Shown here: piece after piece, positions 41,052 to 50,322 of the stretch
How the letters are laid out: every line of letters begins with the position of its first letter
Position numbering within the stretch: the stretch's first letter is position 1
Origin: Agrococcus sp. SL85
Lineage (GTDB): Bacteria > Actinomycetota > Actinomycetes > Actinomycetales > Microbacteriaceae
Direction of reading: 5' to 3'
DNA length: 64,000 nt
NCBI RefSeq assembly: GCF_026625845.1
Contig: NZ_CP113066.1
Span: forward strand, 1,054,001-1,118,000
Notes under the pieces: model-generated
What the model was told of the DNA's origin: nothing
Seen by the model: only the letters and a program-made list of their open reading frames with translations
Database searches by the model: none
Position numbers and translations under genes: made by a program

Positions 41052-41085
41052 CGCGCCCGCAGCGGTGGCCGGGCGCTGCGCGCCC

Positions 41086-42414
41086 TCAGCGGTGGAACGG
41101 GCAGCCTCGCCCGGCGCCGCGCTCCGCGGCGCCGCGCTCCCCGGCGCCCGCCCCCGCCGCGCGCACGCGCCCGCCGGAGGCGGGCTTCGTGGGCAGGCGA
41201 CGCAGGTCGACCTCGAGGCCCTCGGCGAGGATCTCGACGCGCGGGTCGCTGAGCGCCGCGACGGCCGCCGCGAGGCCCGCGATCGCGAGCCGCTCGCCGG
41301 GGCAGCGGTGCCCCGTGGGCACCTCGCCGCCGCCGTGCGGCACGAAGGCGCGGAGGGCCTCGAAGTCCTCCACGCCCACGAAGCGCTCGGGGTCGAACTC
41401 GCCCGCGCGCTCCCACGAGCGCTCGTCGGTGTCGGTGCCCAGCAGGTCGAGCACGATGCGGTCGCCGGGCTCGACGCGCTGCCCGTCGAGCTCGGCCGCC
41501 GCGATGGCGATGCCGGGCAGCACGGGCACGAACGGCGAGGTGCGGCGCACCTCCTGCGCGAACGCGACCGCGAGCGGGCCCGCCACGAGCGAGCCGCGAT
41601 CGGCGGCCTCGGCCGCGATCCGCTCGCGCCAGCCGGGGTGCTCGTGGAGCGCCTTCGCGGCGTAGGCGACGAAGCGCGCGACCGCGATCATCGGCCGCAG
41701 CACGTTCTGCAGCTCGACGCCGGCGAGGCGCGGCGGCAGGAGCTCGCCCGAGCGGTCGCGGTGCCAGGCCCAGGCGTGCAGCGCCGTGCCCTCGCGGGCC
41801 TCGAGCGTGCCCTGCCGCACGGCCTCGACGAGCCGCGCGGCGTGCCGGTCGGAGAAGGCGCGGTCGAGGATGGCCGCGAGGAAGCCGGGCTCGCCCGGGG
41901 CGCCGAAGCCGTCGACGATGCGTGCGAGGCGGCGTGACCAGCGGGTGCGGGCAGCGGCCGTGCCCGGCAGGCCCGCCCAGCGCATGATCGCCCGTCCGAA
42001 GGCGTCGACGGCGGCCTCGTAGGCGCTGCTGCGGCCGCCCGCCGCCCACGCCTCGAGCTCGGCGCGCCACTCGCGCTCGAGGATCGGCAGCAGCCGCGCG
42101 ACCTGCGCGTCGTCGTAGGCGACCTCGACGAACGTGGCCTTGCGGTGCCGATGGTCGGCGCCGTCGATGCTGTGCACCGAGCCGTGGCCGAAGAGCGTCT
42201 CCTGCACGGGCGCGGGCATCGCGCCGCGGCGCCGCACCACGGCCGGATCCGTGAAGAGCGCGACGCCCTCCCCGCCGCGCACGAGGATGCCGCGGTCGCC
42301 GAGCAGCCGGAGGGGTGCGGCGCGGGCGCCGGGCCGGACGCGCTCCCAGATGCGCGGCGCGAAGCCGTAGCCGCGGGTGAGGAGCGAGGGGGCGTCGTCG
42401 TGCGGGAGGCGCAT
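41086..42414 (-). CDS. Cytochrome P450, CYP152-type fatty-acid peroxygenase/decarboxylase
   Basis: The 442-aa protein matches the H2O2-using CYP152 family rather than redox-partner P450s. The heme-binding region is FVPHGGGEVPTGHRCPGE (Cys371), the carboxylate-binding Arg-Pro is in LRPMIAVARFV (Arg240), and LDLLGTDTDERSW and FDPERFVG follow the family order. At the distal position corresponding to residue 85 of P450BSbeta and OleT there is a His (LFGHGSVHSIDG, Phe75...His81), the residue found in the alkene-forming OleT. Substrates are expected to be free fatty acids. It is convergent with the sugar MFS. Confidence 0.88.
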   Translation of the reverse strand: MRLPHDDAPSLLTRGYGFAPRIWERVRPGARAAPLRLLGDRGILVRGGEGVALFTDPAVVRRRGAMPAPVQETLFGHGSVHSIDGADHRHRKATFVEVAYDDAQVARLLPILEREWRAELEAWAAGGRSSAYEAAVDAFGRAIMRWAGLPGTAAARTRWSRRLARIVDGFGAPGEPGFLAAILDRAFSDRHAARLVEAVRQGTLEAREGTALHAWAWHRDRSGELLPPRLAGVELQNVLRPMIAVARFVAYAAKALHEHPGWRERIAAEAADRGSLVAGPLAVAFAQEVRRTSPFVPVLPGIAIAAAELDGQRVEPGDRIVLDLLGTDTDERSWERAGEFDPERFVGVEDFEALRAFVPHGGGEVPTGHRCPGERLAIAGLAAAVAALSDPRVEILAEGLEVDLRRLPTKPASGGRVRAAGAGAGERGAAERGAGRGCPFHR

Positions 42415-42580
42415 CCGGCGACGGTAGTCCCTCCGCCTGGCCGCGGCCTCCGGGCTCGCCCCGCTACCGCATCCCGCGGAGCCCGCGACACGCCGAACCG
42501 GCAATGATGCAGATCCTGCACTTGCGCGGCGGGGTTTCCTGAGCCGATACTTGGCGTCCTGAGCGGGAGCGAGGTTCCGG

Positions 42581-43673
42581 ATGGTCACGATCCGACGTCG
42601 AGCGCTCGGCCAGCTCGCCATCGCGGGCCTGGTCGCAGCGGGCATCGTGGTGCCTGCGGCGGGCGCGCCCGCCTGCCCCGCCGGCGCCGCGCCGATCCCG
42701 CTCGCGCAGGTCGACGAGCCTGGTCGCGAGCGGCTGCGCGCTCGACGGTGCCCTGCTCGACGTCGACGGCGCCGCGATGCGGATCCCGGCGGCGGGGGAG
42801 GTCGTGCTCGCCTGGAGCATGGTCGACGGCGGCGAGCCCATGGGCCTCGGCGTCGAGACCGCGCCCGACGGCGCGGTGCGGGTGCTCGAGGGCGATGCCC
42901 TGCTCGAGGCGCTCGGTGGTCACGGCCACGACCACGACGCGGACGACGCGCACGACGAGGGCGCGCACGACGAGGCGGCCCGCACCGCAGGAGCCGTGCC
43001 CGCCCTGCCCGCCCTGCCCGGGACCGTCGGCGCCACCGCCCACGCCGCGACCGCGCGCACGCCGGTCGCCACGAGCGCCGGCGGCCGCTGCACCGATCGC
43101 CAGGTGCGCGTCGCGCCGGGCCGCTGGCAGAGCGGCACGATGCCCTTCGTCGTCAACACCGCCGAGCGCAGGCCCTCGAACATCGGCGCGAGCGCCTTCC
43201 GCGCTGCCGTGAGCACCTCGCTGTGGGTGCTCCAGACCGGCCAGACGAGCGGCTGCGGCACGGGCGGCATCGGGCTGCGCACCTCGCTCGGCACCTCGAG
43301 CAGCGCCGACGCCGCGGTCACGGGCGGCAACGGCTGCGGAGCCGCCGATGGCCGCAACGTCGTCGACTTCGGCCCGATCTCCGGCTCCGCGCTCGCGATC
43401 ACGTGCGTGTGGATGGCGGGCGGCCGCATCTACGAGGCGGACACGCGCGTCGACACGACGGGCCGCGCGTGGACGACGAGCAGCAGGGGCTGCCGGAGCG
43501 CCTACGACCTCCAGGGCATCCTCACCCACGAGCTCGGGCACGCCGTCGGGCTCGCGCATCAGCCCGAGCGCGGCGGTGCCGACCAGACGATGAGCGCCTC
43601 GGCGCGGCCCTGCGAGTTCGCGCAGCGCCTGCTGGGCGGCGGCGACCTCGCGAGCCTCCGCGACCGCTACTGA
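42581..43673 (+). pseudogene. Secreted matrixin-like zinc metalloprotease, frameshifted
   Basis: Corrected, this is a 363-aa exported protease. A signal peptide (about 1-30; LAIAGLVAAGIVVPAAGAPA) precedes a pro-region with a His/Asp-rich stretch (GGHGHDHDADDAHDEGAHDE). The catalytic domain (about 185-363) carries HELGHAVGLAHQ, the HExxHxxGxxH zinc site, and several Cys. At 42717-42721 GAGCTG reads GAGCCTG; correction joins LAQVDE to LVASGCALDGALLDV. The ATG at 42581 lacks a strong ribosome-binding site. It is convergent with the marR gene. Confidence 0.82.
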
Positions 43674-43685
43674 GGCCCGGCGGCC

Positions 43686-44123
43686 TCAGCCGCGCTGGAT
43701 CGCGTCGACGAGCGGTGCGAGCTCGTCGAGCTCGCCCGCCGCGGCGAGCTCGGCCTCGAGGGCGTCCTCGTAGGCCGGTCGCGCGGCCTCGACGAGCGCC
43801 CGACCTGCGGGGGTGAGCTCGGTGTAGATGCCGCGCCGGTCGTCGGCGCAGAGCACGCGCACGAGCAGGCCGCGATCCTCGAGCCGCGTGACGAGGCGCG
43901 TCGTGGCGCTGGGGCTCAGCGCTGCGGCACGCGCGAGCTGCTGCATGCGCATGTGCCAGCCGTCCTGCCGCTCGAGGGTGCAGAGCACGGCGTGCTCGAC
44001 GACCGAGAGGCCGGCCTCGGCCTGCAGCACGCGCTCGAGCCCCTGCTCGATGCGGGCGTGGAGCGCGGCGAGCGTGCGCCAGCCGCGGGCGCGCACCTCG
44101 ACGGCGTCGTCGGGGACGGACAC
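43686..44123 (-). CDS. MarR-family transcriptional regulator
   Basis: The 145-aa dimeric winged-helix regulator shows the MarR core LSVVEHAVLCTLERQDGWHM, MQQLARAAALSPSATTRLVT (recognition helix) and the wing RLEDRGLLVRVLCADDRRGI with the family DxR motif. It is divergent from an MFS exporter gene, with a palindrome between them, so it most likely represses both, released by a small-molecule ligand or the drug exported. Confidence 0.93.
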   Translation of the reverse strand: MSVPDDAVEVRARGWRTLAALHARIEQGLERVLQAEAGLSVVEHAVLCTLERQDGWHMRMQQLARAAALSPSATTRLVTRLEDRGLLVRVLCADDRRGIYTELTPAGRALVEAARPAYEDALEAELAAAGELDELAPLVDAIQRG

Positions 44124-44167
44124 GGGGGCCTCCAGGGGTCGCGGACAGGTCGTTGCTTGCGCGGGTT

Positions 44168-44183
44168 AGTTGCGTGTGCAACG
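44168..44183. promoter_or_regulatory. Probable MarR operator between marR and MFS genes
   Basis: AGTTGC-GTGT-GCAAC is an inverted repeat midway between the divergent starts (44123 and 44240). Outer copies GTTGC (near 44151) and GCAACTA (near 44200) flank it symmetrically, suggesting overlapping or paired sites. Confidence 0.65.
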
Positions 44184-44239
44184 ATGTATCCCGCGTCTGC
44201 AACTACATGCTACGCGTCCCACCCCCTGGAAGGAAGACC

Positions 44240-45430
44240 ATGCCCCTCGGACTCCTCGCGCTCGCGCTCGGCGGCTTCGGCATCGGGCTCACCGAGTTCG
44301 TCATCATGGGCCTGCTGCCCGAGGTCGCCGCCGACTTCGGCGTCGACGAGGCGGCGGCAGGCTGGCTCGTGACGGGCTACGCGCTCGCGGTCGCGATCGG
44401 CGCCGTCGTCATCACCGCGCTCGCCCTGCGGCTGCCGCGCAAGGCGACGCTGCTGGGCCTGCTCGTGCTCTTCATCGCCGGCAACCTGCTCTCGGCGCTC
44501 GCCCCCACGTTCGACGTCATGCTGCTCGCCCGCGTCGTCGCCGCGCTCAACCACGGCGCGTTCTTCGGCATCGGCTCGGTGCTCGCGGCGAGCCTCGTCG
44601 CGCCGGAGCGCAAGGCCGCGGCCGTCGCCATCATGTTCACGGGCCTCACGGCCGCCAACGTGCTCGGCGTGCCCTTCGGCACGTTCCTGGGCCAGGCCCT
44701 CGGCTGGCGCGCGACCTTCTGGGCGATCACGGCCATCGGCGTGCTCGCGCTCATCGGCATCGCCACGACCGTGCGCGAGCCCCGCGGCGAGCGCGAGGTG
44801 CCGAGCCTCCGCCGCGAGCTCGGCGCCTTCCGCCGCCCGCAGGTGTGGCTGACCCTCGCGATCACCGTGCTCGGCTACGGCGGCGTCTTCGGCGCCTTCA
44901 CCTACCTCGCCTACACGCTCACGGGCGTCTCCGGCTTCGACGCCGCCGCCGTGCCGTGGCTGCTCGTGGTGCTCGGCCTCGGCCTCTTCGCCGGCAACAT
45001 CCTCGGCGGACGCGCCGCCGACCGCGCCCGCGACCGCACGCTGCTCGTGGTGCTCGGCGCGCTCGTCGTCGTGCTCGTCGGCTTCGCGCTCACGGCCTCG
45101 AGCGCCCCGGCGACCGTCGTGTGGCTCGCGCTCCTCGGCGGCTTCGGCTTCGCCACCGTGCCCGGCCTCCAGACCCGGATCATGGCCGTCGCCGAGGGTG
45201 CACCGACGCTCGCGAGCGGCGCGAACATCGCGGCCTTCAACGTCGGCAACGCGCTCGGCGCCTTCCTCGGCGGCCTCGGCATCGCCGCGGGCCTCGGCTA
45301 CACCTCGCCCATCTGGATCGGCGCGGGGCTGACGCTGCTCGGGCTCGGCGTGATGGCCGCGGCCGCGCGCGGCATCCGCCGCGACGAGGCGGGCGCAGGG
45401 CGCGCACGGCGCGAGCTCGTCGACGCCTGA
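44240..45430 (+). CDS. MFS efflux transporter (AraJ/Cmr-like DHA family)
   Basis: The 396-aa, twelve-segment transporter starts MPLGLLALALGGFGIGLTEF and has VIMGLLPEVAADFGVDEAAA, RVVAALNHGAFFGIGSVLAA and TGLTAANVLGVPFGTFLGQA, features of the AraJ-like drug:H+ antiporters. GGAAGGAAG precedes the ATG. Divergence from a MarR regulator is a classic drug-exporter arrangement. The substrate is unknown. A terminator follows 11 bp after the stop. Confidence 0.9.
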   Translation: MPLGLLALALGGFGIGLTEFVIMGLLPEVAADFGVDEAAAGWLVTGYALAVAIGAVVITALALRLPRKATLLGLLVLFIAGNLLSALAPTFDVMLLARVVAALNHGAFFGIGSVLAASLVAPERKAAAVAIMFTGLTAANVLGVPFGTFLGQALGWRATFWAITAIGVLALIGIATTVREPRGEREVPSLRRELGAFRRPQVWLTLAITVLGYGGVFGAFTYLAYTLTGVSGFDAAAVPWLLVVLGLGLFAGNILGGRAADRARDRTLLVVLGALVVVLVGFALTASSAPATVVWLALLGGFGFATVPGLQTRIMAVAEGAPTLASGANIAAFNVGNALGAFLGGLGIAAGLGYTSPIWIGAGLTLLGLGVMAAAARGIRRDEAGAGRARRELVDA

Positions 45431-45441
45431 GACCGCCTCGC

Positions 45442-45474
45442 CAGCAGGGCCCGGACGCGCTGCGGGCCCTGCTG
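45442..45474. terminator. Terminator after the MFS exporter
   Basis: CAGCAGGGCCCG and CGGGCCCTGCTG are perfect 12-bp arms around a 9-base loop, 11 bp after the stop at 45430. Confidence 0.85.
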
Positions 45475-45751
45475 ATAGCATGGAGGCACTGCGCGAGCGG
45501 TCCCCGCTCGCCTGCGTCGTAGAACGCTCCTCTCTCCGCCTCCCTCCGCCCGTCGCACGGGCCTGGATCCGGGCGTCGATGAACCTTCCGCGGCGAACGA
45601 TCGCGGCTCCCGCCGCGCTCGCCGAACTGCGCCGCCGCATCCCGCCCCGCCACCCGGAACCGATCCGGGCGCCGGCCGGGCGCCGGCCGCTCCGGGTGAT
45701 CCCGAGCGCCGGAGGGATGCCGCGCGGCGCCAGCAGACAGAGAAGACACGC
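45475..45751 (+). promoter_or_regulatory. Long leader region of the DEAD-box helicase gene
   Basis: This 277-bp stretch has no convincing gene. It holds a short hairpin (GCGAGCGG-N3-CCGCTCGC, 45493-45511) and a larger GC-rich fold with two GGGCGCCGGCC copies near 45670-45690. Long structured leaders are common for cold-shock or helicase genes that regulate their own mRNA. The transcription start is not identifiable. Confidence 0.4.
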
Positions 45752-47377
45752 ATGCAGACCACCGTCCCCACGTTCGCCGACCTCGGCGTGCCCCAGAAGC
45801 TCGTCACCGCCCTCGCGGGCATGGACCGCACGAGCCCCTTCCCCATCCAGGTCGACACCCTGCCCGACACGCTCGCGGGCCGCGACGTGCTCGGCCGCGG
45901 CAAGACCGGCTCGGGCAAGACCCTCGCGTTCGCCATCCCGCTCGTCGCGCGCCTCGCGGGCGAGCTCGCGGGCGGCGGCCGCCGCAAGGGCCTCCCGCTC
46001 GGCCTCGTGCTCGCGCCCACGCGCGAGCTCGCGACGCAGATCGCGGCCACCGTGACGCCGCTCGCGAAGGCCGCGGGCCTCACCGTCACCACGATCTTCG
46101 GCGGCGTCTCGCAGCGTCCGCAGGAGGCCGCGCTCCGCGGCGGCGTCGACATCGTCGTCGCCTGCCCCGGCCGCCTCGAGGACCTCATGCAGCAGGGCAT
46201 CGCCTCGCTGCAGGCGATCGAGATCACCGTCATCGACGAGGCCGACCACATGGCCGACCTCGGGTTCCTGCCGGTCGTGACGCGCATCCTCTCGAAGACC
46301 CCGCAGTCGGGCCAGCGCATGCTGTTCTCGGCCACGCTCGACAACGGCGTGGACAAGCTCGTCAAGAAGTTCCTCCACGACGAGGTGCTGCACTCGGTCG
46401 ACGAGGCGCACTCGCCCGTCGCGGCGATGACGCACCACCTGTTCGAGGTGGAGGCGGGCGACAAGAACGCGCTCGTGCGCCGCCTGGCCTCGGGCCTCGG
46501 CCGCCGCATCCTCTTCACCCGCACGAAGCACCAGGCGAAGAAGCTCGCCAAGCAGCTCACGGCCTCCGGCATCCCCGCGGTCGACCTGCACGGCAACCTC
46601 TCGCAGAACGCCCGCGACCGGAACCTCGCCGCCTTCTCGGACGGCTCGGTGAAGGTGCTCGTGGCGACCGACGTCGCCGCGCGCGGCGTGCACGTCGACC
46701 ACGTCGAGCTCGTCGTGCACGTCGACCCGCCCATGGAGCACAAGGCCTACCTGCACCGCTCGGGCCGCACCGCGCGCGCCGGCAGCGAGGGCGACGTCGT
46801 GACCGTCATGCTCCCCGAGCAGCGCCGCGACACGATGCAGCTGCTGCGCAAGGCCGCGATCGACGTGCAGGCGCAGCGCGTCAGCGCGCTCTCGGCCCCC
46901 GTCGAGGCGCTCGTGGGCGAGGCCGCGCCGCACGTCGAGCCCGTGCCCGGCGGCCCCGGCGCCGGCAACGAGGTGCAGCAGCAGGCCGGCGGCGGCCGCT
47001 CGACGGGCGCCAACGCGCAGCGCAAGCGCGCGGCGCGCGAGGCCCGCGGCGGCGCCGCGGCATCGGCCGCGCACGGTGGGCAGTCGCGCGAGCGCGACGA
47101 CCGGCCGCGCCGCGACCGCTCGGGTCGCCCGGAGGCGAAGGCGGGCCGTCCGGCCCGCTCCGGCGCCCCGGCCGCGGGCGGCCGCTCGGGCGGCCAGCGC
47201 CGCAGCGCAGGCGCGGGCGGCGGCCAGCGCCAGCAGCAGCCGCGCGGCGGCTCCTCGGTCGCGTGGTCGTCCACGGGCGGCGGCTCGATGCAGGCCGGCG
47301 ACCCCGGCCGCCCGGGCGCCGGCCGCTCCGGCGGCCAGCGCGGCGGCTCGCGCCGCGCGCAGCGCCCGCAGGGCTGA
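45752..47377 (+). CDS. DEAD-box RNA helicase
   Basis: The 541-aa helicase carries the motifs in order: PFPIQVDTLPDTLAGRD (Q motif), GRGKTGSGKT (I), PTRELA (Ia), VIDEADHMAD (II), FSATL (III), LFTRTKHQAKKLAKQL (IV), ATDVAARGVHV (V) and HRSGRTARAG (VI). Residues after about 395 form a basic, Gly/Arg/Gln-rich tail typical of RNA-binding extensions. Such enzymes remodel structured RNA in ribosome assembly and cold adaptation. GAGAAG precedes the ATG. A long leader precedes the gene. Confidence 0.95.
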   Translation: MQTTVPTFADLGVPQKLVTALAGMDRTSPFPIQVDTLPDTLAGRDVLGRGKTGSGKTLAFAIPLVARLAGELAGGGRRKGLPLGLVLAPTRELATQIAATVTPLAKAAGLTVTTIFGGVSQRPQEAALRGGVDIVVACPGRLEDLMQQGIASLQAIEITVIDEADHMADLGFLPVVTRILSKTPQSGQRMLFSATLDNGVDKLVKKFLHDEVLHSVDEAHSPVAAMTHHLFEVEAGDKNALVRRLASGLGRRILFTRTKHQAKKLAKQLTASGIPAVDLHGNLSQNARDRNLAAFSDGSVKVLVATDVAARGVHVDHVELVVHVDPPMEHKAYLHRSGRTARAGSEGDVVTVMLPEQRRDTMQLLRKAAIDVQAQRVSALSAPVEALVGEAAPHVEPVPGGPGAGNEVQQQAGGGRSTGANAQRKRAAREARGGAAASAAHGGQSRERDDRPRRDRSGRPEAKAGRPARSGAPAAGGRSGGQRRSAGAGGGQRQQQPRGGSSVAWSSTGGGSMQAGDPGRPGAGRSGGQRGGSRRAQRPQG

Positions 47378-47516
47378 GCCCCGCGCCTCCCGCGCGCACC
47401 CATCCGGAGCCCCGTCCCCGCGCCTCGTCGCCGGCGGCGGGGCTCCGTCGTGCCCGCGGTGCGTGCGTCGGCACGCCGCGCGGGTGCGGGTGCTCGCGGG
47501 GCGCGGCGGGCGCGGA

Positions 47517-48270
47517 TCAGCCGGGGCCCAGCAGTGAGCCGATGCCGTCGGTGAGCGCGTCGACGAGGCCGCCGATGCCGCCGATGGGTGCCGCGCCGAG
47601 GTTGATGAGCAGCACGCCGACGAGGCCGGCGACCCACGCCGTCAGCTCGCCCGCCTGCTTCGTGAGCCACGCGTTGAGGCGCTGCAGGGCCGGCTCGACG
47701 GCGCGGTGCGCCACGAGCCGCACGACGAGCAGCACCAGGGCGGGCAGCACCATGACGAGGCAGTAGCCGGCGAGCGCCGCCGCGTGCAGCGGGAGCGGCA
47801 GCGCGGCGCGGTCGAGGATGCCGATCGCCACGAGGTAGGGCAGGAGCGTCGCGATCTCGAGCAGGGTGGCCGCGAGCGCGAGCCCCATCAGGGGCCGGAG
47901 CGACCCTGCCTCGGCGCCCACGGCCCGCTCGCGCCACCGCAGCAGCCTGCCGCTGCGCGCGCCCTCCGAGCTCCGCTGCGGCAGGAGCGCGACGACGAGC
48001 AGCACGAGGCCCACGACCACGAGGATCCCGCCGCCGACCGGCGACGCCACCCAGGCCTGCAGGTCGTCGAGCAGCAGCCGGGCCCCGAGCGAGAGCAGCG
48101 CGCCCAGCATCAGGTAGGCTGCCGGCGACCGTGCCGAGGTAGGCGAGCACGCGGCCCGGCCGCGGCCGGGTGGAGGCCAGCAGGAGCCAGACGGGGATGA
48201 GCAGCGTGCCGAAGCTCGTGGAGTCGGCGAGGGCGAGCAGGGCGAGCATGCCGATGGTGGGGAGGTCCAT
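47517..48270 (-). pseudogene. SAP/GAP-family membrane protein (sulfolipid-1-addressing protein-like), frameshifted
   Basis: Corrected, this 250-aa protein has about six membrane segments and resembles the actinobacterial GAP/SAP family related to proteins that move glycolipids across the mycobacterial membrane. It begins MDLPTIGMLALLALADSTSF, a family hallmark. At plus-strand 48116-48120 the coding AGCTAC reads AGCCTAC; correction joins GTVAGS to YLMLGALLSLGARLL. It is divergent from the histidine kinase gene 118 bp away. The substrate is unknown. Confidence 0.82.
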
Positions 48271-48388
48271 GCCTGCGAGGCTCCCGCGGCCCGCGCCGCC
48301 GCGCGTCCGGCGGAGGATCGAGGCCACCACCGCGGGCCTCCATCCTTCGGAGGAGCCGGGGGAGGCCGCGACGTGCTGGGATGGAGGC

Positions 48389-49632
48389 ATGGCCGCCCCC
48401 GCTCCCGCCCCGCTCGACGCCTGGGTGCTGCCGCGCATCCGGTACGGCTCCGCCACGGGCGACGCCGCGGTGGCGGTGCTGCTGCTCGTCGTCGCTGGGG
48501 TGCTCGCGCTCGGCGGCAGCGGCCCCGCGCACGATCCGGCCCTGCCGCTCGGCGAGCCGTGGGCGCCGTGGGCGATCGTCGTCGCGGCGGCGGCGGCCAC
48601 CCTGCCGAAGCGGCGGCTGCCCGTGCTCGCGACCGCGATGCTGGGCGCGCTGCTGCTCGTCGACGCGGCGTGGGTGGGCGGCGCGCTGCCCGTCGTGCCG
48701 CTGCTCGCGCTGCTCGACGCCGTCTACGCCGCGATGCTGCACCCCTCGGCGCGCGCCCGCGCGTGGGCGCTCGGCGTCGCTGGGGCGACCGCGCTCGCGA
48801 TGCTCGTGCTCGCGCGGCCCGCCGATCCGGCCGACGCGGTGCAGGTCGCGGCGATGCTCGCGATGCTGCTCGGCACGCCCGCGCTGTGGGGCACCTCGGT
48901 GCGGCAGCGCGACGCGCTGCTCGGCGTCGAGCGCGAGCGCTCCGCAGCGGTCGCCGCCGCCGCGGAGGCCGAGCGCGCGGCGGCGCTCCGCGACGAGCGC
49001 GCCGCGATGGCGCACGAGCTGCACGACGAGCTCGCCGCTCGGCTCTCGGCGATCGCGCTGCAGACGGGCGCGCTCGCCGGTCGCGCGCATCCGGATCCCT
49101 CGACCGCAGCCTCGGTGGCCGCGGTGCGGCGGTCGAGCCTCGAGGCGCTCGACGAGCCTGCGCCAGGCGATCGCGGTGCTCGGCGGCGAGCGCGCCGACG
49201 CGGCGCCCCGCACGGCGGCGAGGATCGAGGATGCGGCGACGCTGCAGGCCGAGGCTGCGCGCTTCGGGGTCGAGCTGGAGGCCCGGGGCGAGGTGCCCGA
49301 GGGCGTGCTCGGGAGCACCGCCTCGCACGCGCTCGCGCGGATCGCGCGCGAGGCGATCGCGAACGCCGCGCGGCACGCGCCGGGCGCGCTCGTGCGCCTG
49401 ACGACCGCGGTCGAGCGCGACGGCGTCGAGCCTGCGCGTCGAGACGGCGCTGCCGGGGCGGCCCGCGGCGGCGGCCGGCACGGGCCTCGGGATCCCGCTC
49501 ATGCGCGAGCGCTGGCGCGCCGCGGGCGGCGAGGGCGAGGCCGGGCCGACGGAGGCCGGCACGTGGCTCGTGCGGGTGCGCGTGCCCGCGCTCGCCCGGG
49601 CGCGCGACGCCGACGCGGTCGTGGTCGCGTGA
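48389..49632 (+). pseudogene. NarL-type sensor histidine kinase, two frameshifts
   Basis: With two bases removed this is a 413-aa HisKA_3 kinase. The N-terminal half has about four or five membrane segments; the phospho-His lies in AAMAHELHDELAARLSAIAL; the ATPase domain has LARIAREAIANAARHAPGA (N box) and GTGLGIPLMRERW (G box). Frames break at 49155-49159 (GAC GAG CTG reads GACGAGCCTG, before RQAIAVLGGERA) and at 49429-49433 (GTC GAG CTG reads GTCGAGCCTG, before RVETALPGRP). The stop overlaps the regulator gene (GTGA). GGAGG is only one base from ATG 48389, so the start is uncertain. Confidence 0.85.
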
Positions 49633-50285
49633 GCCGCCCCCTCCGCGTCGTCGTCGCCGACGACCACGCCGCCGTGCGGGCCGGCGTGACGGCCGTGCTC
49701 GCCGCCGACGCGGGCATCGAGGTCGTGGGCGAGGCCGCCGACGGCCGCGCGGCGATCCTGCAGGCGCGGGCGCTCCGACCCGACGTCGTGCTCATGGACG
49801 TGCGCATGCCGCGGGCCGACGGCATCGAGGCGACCGCGGCCGTCGTCGCCGAGGGCGTCGCGGTGCTCGTGCTCACGACCTACGACGTCGACGAGCACGT
49901 CGACGGCGCGCTCGCGGCGGGCGCCTCCGGCTACCTCCTGAAGACCGCGGAGCCGGGCGAGATCGTCGCGGGCGTGCGGCGGGTCGCGGCGGGGGAGGGC
50001 GTGCTCGCGCCCGAGGTCACGCGTCGCGTGCTCGAGCGGCTGCGGCACGCTGCGCCCGCCGCTCCGGCGCGCGCCGACGCCGAGGTGCTCCTCGCGCCGC
50101 TCACGGCGCGCGAGCGCGAGGTGCTCGCGGGGCTCGGCGAGGGCCTCTCGAACGCGCAGCTCGCGGCGCGCCTGGGCATCACGGAGCCCACCGCGAAGTC
50201 GCACGTCTCGCGCATCCTCGCGAAGCTCGACGCGCCCTCCCGGATGCGCGCGGCCGTCGTCGCGCGCGACGCGGGCCTCGTCTGA
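49629..50285 (+). CDS. NarL/FixJ-family response regulator
   Basis: The 218-aa regulator has a receiver domain (Asp57 in VVLMDVRMPRADG; GASGYLLKTAEP with the conserved Lys) and a C-terminal LuxR-type helix-turn-helix (LTAREREVLAGLGEGLSNAQ, AARLGITEPTAKSHVSRILA). The GTG start overlaps the kinase stop. Being intact while its kinase carries two frame breaks, it is either orphaned in this strain or the kinase breaks are sequence errors. Confidence 0.94.
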   Translation: MSRPLRVVVADDHAAVRAGVTAVLAADAGIEVVGEAADGRAAILQARALRPDVVLMDVRMPRADGIEATAAVVAEGVAVLVLTTYDVDEHVDGALAAGASGYLLKTAEPGEIVAGVRRVAAGEGVLAPEVTRRVLERLRHAAPAAPARADAEVLLAPLTAREREVLAGLGEGLSNAQLAARLGITEPTAKSHVSRILAKLDAPSRMRAAVVARDAGLV

Positions 50286-50322
50286 CGGTCGCGCCGCGAT
50301 CGTCGGGCGGACGGCCCCGCGC

